DNA of 34,235 nucleotides from Saccoglossus kowalevskii (lineage: Eukaryota > Hemichordata > Enteropneusta > Harrimaniidae), in the NCBI RefSeq assembly GCF_000003605.2, contig NW_003128867.1, forward strand, positions 180,104 to 214,338, given 5' to 3'. The position numbers and the translations under genes were made by a program. The number at the start of each line of letters is the position of its first letter. Within the stretch, counting starts at the first letter, position 1. Below, in pieces: positions 10,298-21,925 of the stretch. The notes beneath the pieces are model-generated. The model was not told the DNA's origin, ran no database searches, and saw only the letters and a list, made by a program, of their open reading frames with translations.

Positions 10298-10330
10298 AAT
10301 CCTAATCCTAATCCTAATCCTAATCCTAAT
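10298..10330. repeat. (AATCCT)n hexamer array
   Basis: Five and a half perfect copies of AATCCT (TTAGGA on the other strand). It resembles but differs from the animal telomere unit TTAGGG by one base. Confidence 0.95.
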
Positions 10331-11196
10331 CAGATTATTAAAGAACACAAAATAATTAGATTGCTATGCGTTACATTAAAATTGTCTTGTCAAAAGGTTC
10401 CAAAATATAAAGGCGTCAAAAAGTACTTCTATGTTGCTTTTGGTTACCAAGCACATGACTTCATTACATTCATGAGTGACTGACAATGTACAAATTAGAG
10501 TTACGAGAGAATAATACAAAATCCAATTCGTACACAGATGCATGTTCAAGTTAATTATATAACATTTATTATGCACAAAGATTTGCAACATTTAATTATC
10601 GTAAATCCGAAAGATACTCATAGTTTTTGAAGTTTTTCAAAAAGCATTTTTGTTTTGAAATGCGGACTTCGCGGTTTAATTCTCCTAACCACATCTTGAA
10701 TAATTCCTCCCTGCTGTATAGCTTACCGATTTGTAATTGTCCCCCAAATTGTGTGAAAATGTTTGCAATGTTTGGCTATAAATATTGATGACAACAATTG
10801 TTGATGACAAAGACTGTTCGATTGCGGCAAAACTATGTTCCAGTGGTACTGTTTCTTTAAGCAAATGTATAGAAAGTCATACGGGACGCCCAGACATTTC
10901 AATATGAATCCCATACACAATCTGAAAATGACGTGGGTGGCATAACATTTGTAACATTTAGAATGTTGGAAAATGTCATACATTATTTTCCTCTGACTTG
11001 TCCATACAAATCATTGTAAATAACACCAAACCTTCGGTCATAGCAACAATATAATTGTCAGCACTAAAACAGCAACTGGTAATACGTGCCGTGTATGTAG
11101 CTTTGTAATAAGTCTTGCTGAAAGCGGCAACTCAAACAATTAGTGTTAATTCATCTTCGAAAATTACTCGCTAAAATGTCAACTCGATTTAATTTA
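10331..11196. other. AT-rich DNA without a supported gene
   Basis: The minus-strand ORFs at 10376-10591 and 10723-10983 lack splice sites and recognisable sequence. No mobile-element ends were seen. Confidence 0.3.
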
Positions 11197-11243
11197 TTAG
11201 TTGTTCAATAAATTATTGGCTTTCAACTTAATGTCGACTCCCG
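11197..11243 (-). CDS. Possible short terminal exon, set B
   Basis: A strong acceptor (CCATTTTTTTCAG) precedes 14 codons in phase 1 (GVDIKLKANNLLNN) and a TAA that overlaps AATAAA. The phase matches the end of the exon at 13752-13860. At this length the coding call is weak, and the acceptor could belong to another exon or be fortuitous. Confidence 0.18.
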
Positions 11244-11809
11244 CTGAAAAAAATGGTATCGCCCATTTTATTCCGCCAACACTTACTGGCACTTCAATAA
11301 TAGATGGGACACTAACTAACTTATATTGCAATCGAATTGGCTAACCATACAGCTGGGGTCTTTCTGTAAAACACTCGACGCTCCTCTCAGAGGTAAAGAA
11401 ACACGTGACATTTAAAGCTAAATTACCCATGTCTGTTGTCAGTATCACTAGGAAGATAGAACTATTCAAAGAGAAAGGTATGTCAACAAAATATGGTCAA
11501 AAGTTTATACAGAAAAATAAAAAGTCATGTGCTTGGCTTTAAAATTTCAAAGGATAATTCACAGTCTTCATATTTTGCTACCCTATAAAGCAAATGGAAT
11601 CTCTCGTAAAGCATTTTCAATTCGATGTTAAGAGTCCTCAGTGCAACATGAGCGAGATAATTTGCCAGCAAGAGTGGGCATTAAATTCGGGGTCTATGAT
11701 TCATTCGACTGTTAATATGCACTAGAAAGAGTTAATCAATGCCATACAAATAAGAATTATTCATGTCTAAAACGGCATACTATAAAACTCACTGATCATA
11801 TCCATGCAT

Positions 11810-11910
11810 TGTTAATATTTATTATTAATATTATCAACTATATAATTGTATCATCAATTATAGAGTCATTATCAATCTTAGGTATGTATTATAAATCGAT
11901 GTCATGATAT
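11810..11910. repeat. Diverged AT-rich minisatellite
   Basis: Imperfect ~20-bp units of the type TATTATCAATTATAGA. They resemble the larger array at 13392-13600, which lies 1.5 kb away in the same orientation. Confidence 0.5.
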
Positions 11911-13391
11911 CGTCTCAAAGGAGATTACGAAAACTATATACAGTATGAACTGCAGTTACGAACGAACAAAACGATATTCAATATTAAAGTGTCGGGAATC
12001 TTACAATCTTTAGCACCAAGATATCAGTCGAACCCGAGAATCAATCAATGATTTTAAACTAGAAGAAAAAATCAAGAACACTCTATTATTCGCAGCCAAC
12101 CTTTCTTTTTATTTACCACGCGAATCTAATAGGTTACGTCTGATATGTACAAAGCACAGCATGGCTCACATGGACCACTCTCGGTGTACTAACCCAGATC
12201 ATAGAGCAGTCCAAAATGACTACCGCTGTTCGAAACGAAACCCTCATCTACTGCTAACACTGTGTTATGAATGCAACATAGTGATCACACCAAACTAGAT
12301 TGCCCGAATACCTCATAACATAATCCCAAAGGAGGCAACTTCAGACCCTATCAACAAGGCTACGCGCACATGTCCAAGCTACAATCACAAACCCGCATTA
12401 TGCAAATACGTTAATCGTGGCTTATGGAAATCGCTTTACAACTACAACTTCAACCGCGTCCACCTATGTCATATATGATAAAATCCAGTGATCCATTACA
12501 ACAAATCTTTAGCTAGAACTTTCTCAAAACAGTACACCACATTCCTTTTCTTACATGACCATGTCGTTTAACATCCACTCTATTTATACCACTCCAACTA
12601 AAAATATAAAAATAATAAATAAAGACTAAGAAACCATCTATGCGATCTATCGCAAGGGGAAAATGTAGATCTTGTAACTATAGATTTAGATAAACGCCCA
12701 ATTCAAAAACTGCGCTACAGAACCCAGGATCCGTAAACAAGCAATCCAGAAAAAATATCGAAATTTGGCACACCACTATCCCAGATAGACCTGAGCACTA
12801 CAACCTAGCACCTAAATGGGGGAAATGACAGTCACTGTGTTATGTGGTGGGATAAAATCATTACAACCTGGAATGGCGCTGCGTATTTTATCCAGTCAAC
12901 ACGGACTGAAGCTTTGGGTAGCAACTTTGAACTATATACATAATTATGCATCATCAATATCTACATCTATCGCATATTTAAACTATATGCTCGTTTTTCA
13001 GTTTTTGATTTCACCCATGTTTTATTATTGATCATAATGCTTTATTTCCCAATCTATCCATTCAATTGTATTTGAGGTGCCACGCATGTATCACCTGGGG
13101 CGAGCCAGAATTATCTCCCACCGTTGCCATAACACCAGCTTGTGCTATAACAACGTAATAATGCTAGGCGTACGCCTCCCACCTGAGTCCCATTGTGAGG
13201 TCGGACTGTGCTACAATGTCCACACGTGGTGTTCACTTCCATACACTTTATACCAAATCTCTCGTGTCTGTGTCGTTTAATTTAACATTAATGTCGTGGT
13301 TATTTTATGCAATCGAAGTTTAATGTTAATAATAAACCATGCATGTACTAAATTTACATTTCATCATAAATCACCACAGCTCATTCAGTTA
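11911..13391. other. Unassigned DNA, possible decayed coding remnant
   Basis: The plus strand between about 12190 and 12475 is open except for one stop and reads as a Cys/His-containing segment (CYECNIV, CPSYNHKPALCKYVNRG, VHLCHI). The spacing loosely resembles the Cys-rich gag-like zinc-binding region of DIRS/Ngaro elements. This is a weak resemblance. The ORFs at 12816-13031 and 13077-13280 are unassigned. Confidence 0.25.
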
Positions 13392-13600
13392 TCAAATACA
13401 TATATGTATTATCAAATCTATACATTTAATACAATTGTAAACATGAATTACCAATCGTATATACTTATTATTAATTATAGATATGTAATATCAATTGTAC
13501 ATATGTATTATCCGTTGTAGCTAGCTTTATATCAACCATAAATATGTATTATTAATTATTGATATGTATCATCAGTTATAGATATTTATTAACAACTTCA
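13392..13600. repeat. Diverged ~20-bp minisatellite
   Basis: About ten imperfect units based on ATATGTATTATCAATTATAG. The ORFs at 13296-13520 and 13559-13744 are products of this repeat. Confidence 0.75.
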
Positions 13601-13751
13601 TACTTTAGTATAGCACAGTCATACCTTTATGTTAATAAATACTATGACCTTGAACAGGGGATTAACTTAAATGAAATACAACCGAGTACGTCACCTAATA
13701 CTAACCTTATATACACTATTATAATAAACTTTCATACCGTATAGCACTTAC

Positions 13752-13860
13752 CCAATAATTGTACACTTTGTGAATCTCCGCTCTCATCTATAGAGTCGCC
13801 GCTCTCGTCTACATACGCTATTGCAAGGCCCGTCCACATTGCAAATGTGTTTGTTACACA
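13752..13860 (-). CDS. Candidate exon with a DESGDS tandem peptide
   Basis: Seen: CTTATCAG acceptor, 109 bp open in phase 0, then donor TTATTGG|GTAAGT ending in phase 1. The 36 residues start with a small hydrophobic stretch (NTFAMWTGLAIAY) followed by a perfect acidic duplication, VDESGDS-IDESGDS, and then QSVQLL. The two heptad copies differ at third codon positions (GAC/GAT, GAG AGC GGC/GGA). Phase 0 at the start matches the end of the exon at 22335-22429. The acidic Ser repeat could be a phosphorylation-prone linker. No family is recognised. Confidence 0.45.
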
Positions 13861-14037
13861 CTGATAAGATCAAATCGAGTTATTAGACGACGATTTATAG
13901 TGGCCCAGATTTAATATATTCAACACGACAGTGGGAGTTGTGTGGCATTTAATATAAATTATTTACTGGGCGAAACCATTGACTTTGAAGGAATTGTGTG
14001 TGGGAAGGGAAGTAGCTGAAGTAACTTAATTCTTTTA

Positions 14038-14457
14038 CAGTGACCCCTTGCTAAGGCGCGTCCCAATAAGTCGAGATTTCGGCTAAGTCGCGGGTTGTTG
14101 GGTGGCTCCCAAAAAATCTGCTGTGTTTTGCTGGAAGTTTTGAAGTAAAATAACTAATGTTTCGATGCATTGTGTATACTGAGACATAGGGTGACAGCCG
14201 CCTGACTCAAGGTGTTGACGGGGTTTCAAGTCGTGACTTTACATACTTCTTGAATTGAATCCATCCGGACATGGAAGCTGTGATGTTTTTCAATAAAGAA
14301 AACTTACTACAAACCCATGTGTGTATATGTGCTTTTTATCCGTTTTCAACGCATGAACCCCGCCCTCCCCCACGAGACCTCTCGGTGAGCCGCGAACCCC
14401 GATAAGTAGCGGTTTTTGTTTGGATCCCGACACTCGCGATTTAGCGATGGGTCACTG
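14038..14457. mobile_element. TA-flanked pogo/Tigger-like MITE, 420 bp
   Basis: Seen: TA at 14036-14037 and 14458-14459. The left end is CAGTGACCCCTTGCTAAGGC, and the right end in reverse complement is CAGTGACCCATCGCTAAATC. The inverted similarity continues imperfectly through CGCG. The interior lacks an ORF. Known: the TA target and CAGT-type termini are typical of the pogo branch of Tc1/mariner transposons. The family assignment is inferred from the ends only. Confidence 0.78.
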
Positions 14458-14685
14458 TACTTCAATATATACATTTTTTGTTGAGACCTAGTTTCTGATT
14501 AATTATTAGGTTTGAACAGTGTTACACTTGTCAAATTTCGATAAAAACCACCGACTTCCATGTCTCATTAAATCAACCATTAAAGCAATACACTATAGCA
14601 TATTTACGTTTTTGTTGTAAAATGCAATAGAAATTTATGAAACATTCGCTCCGAATTTTGTTGTTCCCCCCTCAACATATACTAG

Positions 14686-14807
14686 TCGTCCCATCACAAT
14701 TTTCCAACACTCCACTTCCGCACCTCGACGCCGAGGCAAGACATGCGATCGAAAAAGAGCACAAAGCCCCCAGGCTCAGCCAAGATAAATTCTGGAATTT
14801 GCCATGA
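14686..14807 (+). CDS. Candidate terminal exon, unknown protein
   Basis: Acceptor with a long pyrimidine tract (TTGTTGTTCCCCCCTC, then ATACTAG), followed by 122 bp open in phase 1 and a TGA. The 39-residue tail is charged and helix-prone in the middle (LDAEARHAIEKEHKAPRL) and ends KFWNLP. A second frame over the same bases is also open to 14815, so the frame choice is uncertain. The base composition is richer in GC and CpG than its surroundings. Confidence 0.25.
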
Positions 14808-17759
14808 TTTAGGGTAAATGTATTTGCATCATCAATCAGAATATAGACGGTGTTAAGTTCCGCGTTGCGTCTGTGTCTGTCGCCGAGGGCGCAAAAACTA
14901 TGCTGGAAAGGACATGGCCATGATAGGTCGCTCCTGACGCACTTTAGTTCACATCACACATTGTTTATAGACGATGAACTTCATGTTCGTATAACAGATA
15001 AAAGCTGATAGTTTGCAATATCCTAATTAGGAGAGACATTTACAGAAGGAGTAAACGGGTGCATATTGATATTTGTTTAACCGATGTGAAAATTAACAAA
15101 TTTGACACAATTCAATAGAACATAAAAGTAATTAAATACATTTGCTCCAAAAGGACATTTCGCAAAAGTACATACAAATTAAGCAGAATTTTGCACCTAA
15201 ATTTTCACTGAAAAAATTATGGGGTTTAAATATAATGTCAGTGATCACGACATTGTCAAAGACAGTCATGCTATTCTTAGTCGTGTACGTGCACCGACAC
15301 AATTTGATTGATTTTGTGACAAAAATTAATTTAAATTTCCGTAACAAGAGAGGAACAAATGTCATATAATGCATTATTCAATATCATTCTACATTGATCA
15401 ATTGGCAACAAACAGAGGAACTAATGTCAATACAACAAATAAGAATTTATGATGAATGTTGTGAGAGACAGCTTTTAGTTACTAAACGTCAAAACAGGAA
15501 ACGGCGATTCTTCTTTGCCTACGGGAATTGCATTTTTTTTTAAAGTTGGATTTGTCATGCTAAAGTGTTTCGAATAATGAACTAGATAAAAACGAAATAT
15601 GATTTTTTGAGTCTAATATTTTATTCGCGCCGTATTTTGAATATTTTAGCCAGGTTACTGACCCACAAGACTATGCGTGTAATTGGACATGCTTAGATTG
15701 GTTGCTGAAGTGAACTCACTGACATATTCCATTCATAATTCTTATAGGTACACACTTTGTCACAATTTTGGAGATTCACCTTAACTAAAATAGGCCACCA
15801 TTTTTCAAAGAGAAATGCATTGTGGCTAAATTTCCACATCTCTTTAGAGTTTAATTTTATTAAAAATGATAATATTCATAATTAGTGATACATATATTTA
15901 ACCCAGCTTCTATTGTATCATTGGTCTGCATAACTTATTCGTCTTACTCGTGAAACAGACATAACTTTAAAATCGTTTAGTTGCCAAATCCTGTTTTTAT
16001 CTTCAACCAAAAAGGTATGGTCTAACTGGTTTTGCAGATTGATAAATCAATTTATGGTATTTTCAGACGGGTTCAGATGGCAGCTAAAATGACATCTAAA
16101 AATTCACACGTTAATAAACTCCCAGGCATTAACTCCAGTGCATCTAAATGATTCTGGGATATCCAACTTTGTTTGAGGGGAATGACACTATTTGTTAATG
16201 TACATGATATATAACAATTGTGGTTAAAACAATGATTAATCAATAATGCAAGTAATTTATTTAATAAAATAGAGTCACCAATAATAATTACAACAAATAA
16301 TCAGCAAACAATAGTGTTATATATTTTATATATTTGAAAAATAATAACACAGATCGATGAATCGATAAATAAATCTGTTGTATATTAGTAAAATTAAGAA
16401 AATAATTAAATAAGATATATTGGAGCAACATCCCCTAAATTTAATTATAAGAACATATTATAAGACAAACAAATATTCCAAAAAATGTGGTATCATCCTG
16501 TTGTGTTATCATCGTACAGTACTCTAGCCATGTTCATACTTCATCCTCATACTCCACATAATTATATTTAATTTGTTGAATTTTAAATAAATTATCAAAA
16601 TACAAAAATGTATTTATTAGTTAATTATATAAAATATTATATAAATATAACATTGAAGAGATAGATTGGAGGATAATTGCAATAAACATAACAAATTCAG
16701 AAGGAATAGGAGAACAAATACGTGAATAAATTCAAAAGGAAAGCTATGTTTATGTGTACCATTTAAAGTTTTGCGTCGTGTTGCCAATTTTCTAGCAGAA
16801 TTAGTTTTGAATGAATCTTGAGTCAAAATGGAATCCCACAAATTAAGGTGAATCGGTTTTGTTGATTGCTGGGGAGATCCCTCTTCAAGCAAAAAAGAAA
16901 CATTGTATTAAACTGTATGATGACTTGATGCAAAAACAAAAGAATTGTGTTCCCTAGTTGACTTCGTATTTACACTTATTTTGTCTATAACATGTGAATT
17001 TCATTTTTCCAATAACTATTTAAAGATGTTTTCAAGATCTCTATATCAAAGTAGGATTTCCTGTTGCGATAATGATACGTAAGTGAATTAGCGCAGCGTC
17101 AGAGACACGTCATATCGGCTTAGAGGTCACATACACAACACATCTGTTATATTTGTTATATTGCTCCCATCCACATATAATCATTGACAAGTTGCATCTT
17201 TGGTTTAGATAGTTTGAACAGTGCGAGCCCAGTGACCCCTTTATCGTGTTGTGGAATACAGTTACCCTGTAGCTCATCGACACAGAAGCTTTATGTGATG
17301 ATGGCACAATGTGTACAATGTCACTGACAAATTGCATTACTAAATTTAGAATATCATTCTATGAGGAATATCAGGTCTAAATTTATGCTGTTTCTGTAAT
17401 GATATGTCCCTAATGCCTTACCATATACAATCAATACAATTCTACTTATTCAAGTTGTAACAAAATCAAGATACAATATTATCTTGACAGTTTATGTATA
17501 AGTAACTATAATATAGTCTTTTGCAACAGTAGGCAAACTGTCTTTCACTGTTTGATGCAAATGTCACAATTAATCATTATATAATAAAAGAAATGGTGTA
17601 TAATTATGCAAAAAGCGTCTTATGAAACGTAACACTACAATTCATAACGAGCAAACAGATAACTTTCTTCATGGATATATCCTATTCTCTTTGGCTTTGC
17701 TATATTTATTTTCTCAATGAATATTATATTTGTGTAATAGTATAATTCATTTGAAATAG
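14808..17759. other. AT-rich DNA, nothing firmly identified
   Basis: Several short ORFs occur (15132-15374 on both strands, 16617-16892 and 17110-17337 on the minus strand) without splice sites, homology or codon bias. No long inverted or tandem repeat was found by eye. Confidence 0.3.
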
Positions 17760-17811
17760 TGACAGTGATGAGAAGAGTGATACGATGGAGGAGGACGATG
17801 ATGAAGTGTAA
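17760..17811 (+). CDS. Possible acidic terminal exon
   Basis: After TTTGAAATAG the plus strand reads 16 codons (DSDEKSDTMEEDDDEV) and TAA. Highly acidic C-terminal tails of this kind occur in many nuclear and chaperone proteins. The acceptor has a poor pyrimidine tract. An overlapping frame and the minus-strand ORF 17635-17874 are also open, so support is limited. Confidence 0.18.
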
Positions 17812-18776
17812 ACATGGCCTACAATATTGTGGGTTACAAAGTTGTACAATGATAACACAAGAACACGACGCCACAATTTTCTTATGATTAATTCTTAAAT
17901 TTGTTGTTTGTATTACTTCTTTAATTTGTCTTATTATAAATTGTTATAATTCTTTTTGGGAGTTTTGTACAAAAGATCCTGTTTATTTGTTTTCTTTTCT
18001 TTCTGTCCATTAATTAAAAATAGTGGCTGAGTAAGAGTACCGCAAATTGTTAGTGTTTTTTTTTCTGTTGTGTAGTCACAATATACATGTGCCAAATGCA
18101 GTAAGCGTCCAAATAACCCATTGCTTAACTATGTTCTATAACAAATTTTGCGACTTTTCTATTTTTTTTTATAGTCGATGTTACTAGTTTTTGGTAAATT
18201 TTCTACAAACCTTATCGTGTTTAATGCATGTGTACGTTATGTAACCGTTTCTGTGCATATGCACAATGGGCCAATGATAAGAAATAAACAACCCCTATAT
18301 ACACGGCACACTTGATACAACGCATGCGTCACTCGTTGTATTACCTAACCCATAACCTGCACAGCTCTCTTCACATCTTGGCGGACCAGATAAAGCATGT
18401 GTCGAGTCGTGGGCCTTGCCGAGTGTACTATTTCTTTATTTTTTTAAGCATCAATTTTGTTCAAACTAGTTATTTTGCTCTAAACAACGCCTGTGTAATA
18501 AGCATTTAATTGTAAGCTGACAGTTTTTTTCACTCTGCTCTCATATAATCCAAGTGGAGAGTGCAACTATCCTCTCTCTATGTAAAATTTGGGCATTTTT
18601 TGGCCAGCAATACCCTTTTTGATTCAACAATTTCCACATTGACAATCTGTGTGGATGCACAATCACCCAACTGAATAAGATGAACTGGCGGTTTGCTCTG
18701 AAATGCAGCATGTAGTTCATTATGATAAATACGTATACGAGGTGTGATGTCTACAAATCATTGGCCTATTGTTATT
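17812..18776. other. AT-rich DNA without a supported gene
   Basis: No gene or mobile-element ends were recognised. The ORF at 18312-18509 is unsupported. Confidence 0.3.
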
Positions 18777-19870
18777 AGTCCCCGTTCGGACGAAGTCCGA
18801 AAACGGGGACTTATAATTCGGTCTCCGTCCGTCCGTGCGTCCGTGTGTCCGTGCGTCTGTCCGGAGTCATATCTCAGAATCCCTTAGACCGATTCTGTTC
18901 ATTCTTTGCATGTGCCTAGTACTTTATGTGGGACATATGCACATGCAGTGGTTTAGCGATTCGATTCAAAATGGCCGACTGGCAGCCATCTTGTTTTTTG
19001 AAAATGTTGTATTTTGGACATGCTTTGTCAGTTTTCATTCAAACTTGGTACATAGATTATACATGTTAGGATACATGTCCATGATGATTTATTTCACAAT
19101 TGGATCAAAGATGGCCGACTGACAGCCATCTTGTTTTTTGAAAATGTCGTATTTTGGACATGCTTTGTCAGTTTTCATTAAAATTTAGTACATAGATCAT
19201 ACATGTTAGGATACATGTCCCCGACCGTCCGTGAGTTCCTGAGTCTGTCCGTCCGACCGTCCGTGTGTCCGTCTGTCCGTGCGTCAGTCTGTCCAACGTC
19301 ATATTTCAGAATCTTGTGGACCGATTCCCTTTTTGAAAATATTGTATTTTGGACATGCTTTGTCAGTTGTCATTCAAACTTGGTACATAGATTATACATG
19401 TTAGGATACATGTCCATGACGATTGGATCAAAGATGGTCGACTGGCAGGCATCTTGTTTTTGTATTTTTATGTGGTATCTTGGACGTGCTCTATCAGTTT
19501 TCATTCAAATTTGGCACATACATGTAAGGATGCATGTCCATGACAATTTGTTTCAAAATCTGGTCAAGGATGGCCGATTGACAGCCATCTGACTTTTTGG
19601 CCTTACTTACTATATTTCCACAATTTATGTACCATTTTCATTTGTATTTGGAACATACATCATACATATCAGTGTGTTTCATAATCAGATCAAAGATGGC
19701 CGAATAACGACTGTTTTTATTTTGGCCATATTACTATGACACGAAACATGTGTTTTGATGTAAATAAACAATCTGTTGTATACGCCACTTGGAACTCAAG
19801 TTTCAAGGACACACTCGCAACAACCCCTCCGCTTTAATATGACGAGCACAAAGAGAACTTAACGGGGACT
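18777..19870. mobile_element. TCCG-rich non-autonomous element with a terminal hairpin
   Basis: Seen: the left end is AGTCCCCGTT and the right end AACGGGGACT, a 10-bp inverted terminus. Just inside the left end is a hairpin (GTCCCCGTTCGGAC-GAA-GTCCGAAAACGGGGAC, written here in parts), followed by a (TCCG)n-like tract. Five diverged ~125-140-bp direct units carry ATGGCCGACT and CAGCCATCTTG-like motifs (starts near 18971, 19111, 19434, 19570 and 19695). A second copy of the TCCG tract sits at 19224-19300. No target-site duplication is clear. Elements of this style recur in marine invertebrate genomes. The ORFs at 18835 and 19203 are by-products. Confidence 0.75.
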
Positions 19871-20592
19871 GTGTCATTTTCAATGACTTGTTATATACAA
19901 AACGGGTAGTCTGATTTAGGGACTCGGTCAATGTTAGCGGCCGAGAAGGAGTACTCTAACAATTAGCGTCCCGTAGCTGTCCTTTAGCTACCAATTAAAC
20001 TTAAGAACCATGAGAAAGAATACAATTTCATTTCATTAAGATAATTTATTTTATTTTGAACAGTGAAAATGAATGAAATTTCACACAATAACGTACATGG
20101 CAGTAATCATATGCAATGAGTTAATGGATTCTGAGTGACACTTTAGTAATAATGATAATGGACTGAAATAAATTGCTTTGTTAAGTTTAGGCACGCTTAA
20201 TATTTAACTGTCAACGTATACAATAATACAGTTCTTTATTTCTGTCTCCGGGGGTTACGTTTATGACAGGTTGCAGTATTGAAAGTAAACGTCTTTATTC
20301 AACCTCACATGAACTGAAGATGTTAAACTGAGATTACCAATGTTACACTGTGTGCGATCGTATGTGTACTCTTATACTACTAACATGAGTTTAGATTTCA
20401 ATTGCTATAATGTCATTACTATCTCACTTTGTGTTAATCTCAAAATTCGACCAATTATGATAGTTTAAAGGAAATTTCTTTCTATATCCCTTACCTCACA
20501 TTCTGACCTCAACTCTAACCCTAACCCTCTAAAAGCCCGCTAATTTCATTATATGTGCCCCTTTTGAGGAAACTTATAGGTAACTAGAGGAC
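19871..20592. other. AT-rich DNA with a short telomere-like motif
   Basis: No gene was seen. CTAACCCTAACCC near 20516 is two telomere-type repeats, too short to call an interstitial telomere. Confidence 0.35.
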
Positions 20593-20624
20593 TTAAAGGA
20601 GAGCAGAGGTGTGGCTTTTGACAC

Positions 20625-21332
20625 TGTCAGGGGTAAATTCTCTTTTCTCGAGGTTCTCCACACTTGCCAGGGGGGGGGAACTCGTCTCGTCTCTCTATCT
20701 CGTCCCCTTGAGGTACGGGATCGGGAAAGTCACTTTAACTTTACAGTCAAATAAGACACACACAACGAAATACGTTTCAGCTCTCGTCTTAGTCGGTCTT
20801 TCGAGCACTCTATAAGACACAGCGCCCTGGGGAAAAGTCCCCAAGACTCTCACAAGGCTGAACCAAGACTCGCCCAAGACTGGACTGCCTCAAGGCTCGC
20901 CCCTGGACTGGACTCTCGACTCGCCAGGACTGCACTCTCTCTTCTTTCGACTGCCCCGGACTGCCCTCTCTCTCTACTGCGTCTATCGTGCTGTGTTCGT
21001 CAAGACCAACTCAAACTCTCTTTATTCATTTTCAAAACTCTAACCAATTACAAAGCAGTAAAAAGACTCTAGGGCGTAACCTTCAATCATAAAGCCAATC
21101 ACACTAAGTACTGAATACGTCATATCTTTTGATTAATCGTTCACTACATTAATAACTATGGATATAAACTGTCAGAATGGCGACGATTATCTGGTAATTA
21201 GTTCCAAATCACTGAGCCAAGTTCCGTCCAAAACTTCAAATAGGCCTACACGATGACAGACATAACACAGCAATTCGCTAATAATCAGTTAATTAAGTCG
21301 GTCAACAGATACGCAAAAACAAATTCATGACA
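20625..21332. mobile_element. Probable solo LTR nested in the left arm
   Basis: The uninterrupted right arm shows that 708 bp were inserted here. The insert begins TGTCAGGGG and ends TTCATGACA, so it has TG...CA ends in a 5-bp inverted repeat (TGTCA/TGACA). It is flanked by ACAC at 20621-20624 and 21333-21336. No ORF or terminal direct repeat is present, which fits a solo LTR. The internal sequence is rich in GACT/CTCG runs and has a G run near 20671. The superfamily is unknown. Confidence 0.68.
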
Positions 21333-21537
21333 ACACTCTGAACATGACATTTGAGATCTATGAATGAATTCTGTCGATAAAAACAACTTGTATGTGCTGC
21401 GAAATGTCATAAATATCGGGTATAAAACGGGCTGTGAAGCAGACGACAAACGTCCGCTTTTCCTGGCGTCATTTCGTCAATCCCATAGAAATGCTACTAT
21501 GAAAGACCTTGTTAACTAACTACTTAAAAGTTGAAAC

Positions 21538-21645
21538 ATGGCGAAATGTTGTGCGTATGAATGCCATAACGATTCATGTTATTTTTCTCGAAATCCCTAA
21601 TAAAAAATCACGTTGTTGGTTGCGAGAAATCGGCAGAAGAACTAA
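21538..21645 (+). pseudogene. THAP-domain fragment, left arm
   Basis: ATG opens MAKCCAYECHNDS, which matches the C-x(2-4)-C-H-N start of THAP zinc fingers. The downstream part of the domain (FLEIPNKKSRCWLREIGRRT, with the hallmark P and W) is in another frame, so a frameshift separates the two parts. Two in-frame stops follow in the original frame. The fragment runs into the N gap. In the parent transposon this would be the DNA-binding N-terminus of the transposase. Confidence 0.6.
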
Positions 21646-21790
21646 NNNNNNNNNNNNNNNNNNNNNNNNNNNNNNNNNNNNNNNNNNNNNNNNNNNNNNN
21701 NNNNNNNNNNNNNNNNNNNNNNNNNNNNNNNNNNNNNNNNNNNNNNNNNNNNNNNNNNNNNNNNNNNNNNNNNNNNNNNNNNNNNNNNNN
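21646..21790. other. Assembly gap (145 N)
   Basis: A run of N at the centre of the inverted repeat. It hides the loop and the rest of the THAP coding fragments. ORFs spanning it are artefacts. Confidence 1.
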
Positions 21791-21925
21791 GAACGCTGTA
21801 CGTGTCTTCACTTTCAGATTAGTTCTTCCGCCGATTTCTCGCAACCAGCAACGTGAATTTTTATTTGGGATTTCGAGAAACATAACACGAATCGTTATGG
21901 CATTCATAACACAACACCTCTCCAT
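21791..21925 (-). pseudogene. THAP-domain fragment, right arm
   Basis: The minus-strand frame from ATG at 21925 keeps FLEIPNKNSRCWLREIGGRT followed by NLKVKTRTAF, the Pro/Trp half of a THAP domain. A single-base deletion relative to the left arm destroys the CCAYECHN start, which reads as RCCVMNAI here. The frame enters the N gap. It is the inverted partner of the fragment at 21538-21645 and is likewise non-functional. Confidence 0.58.

Noticed and set aside
18835-19592. ORFs of 95 and 129 codons
   Set aside because: They are translations of the TCCG tract and the ~135-bp repeats. The peptide repeats follow the DNA repeats.
20511-20530. Interstitial telomere
   Set aside because: Only two CCCTAA units, within the range of chance.
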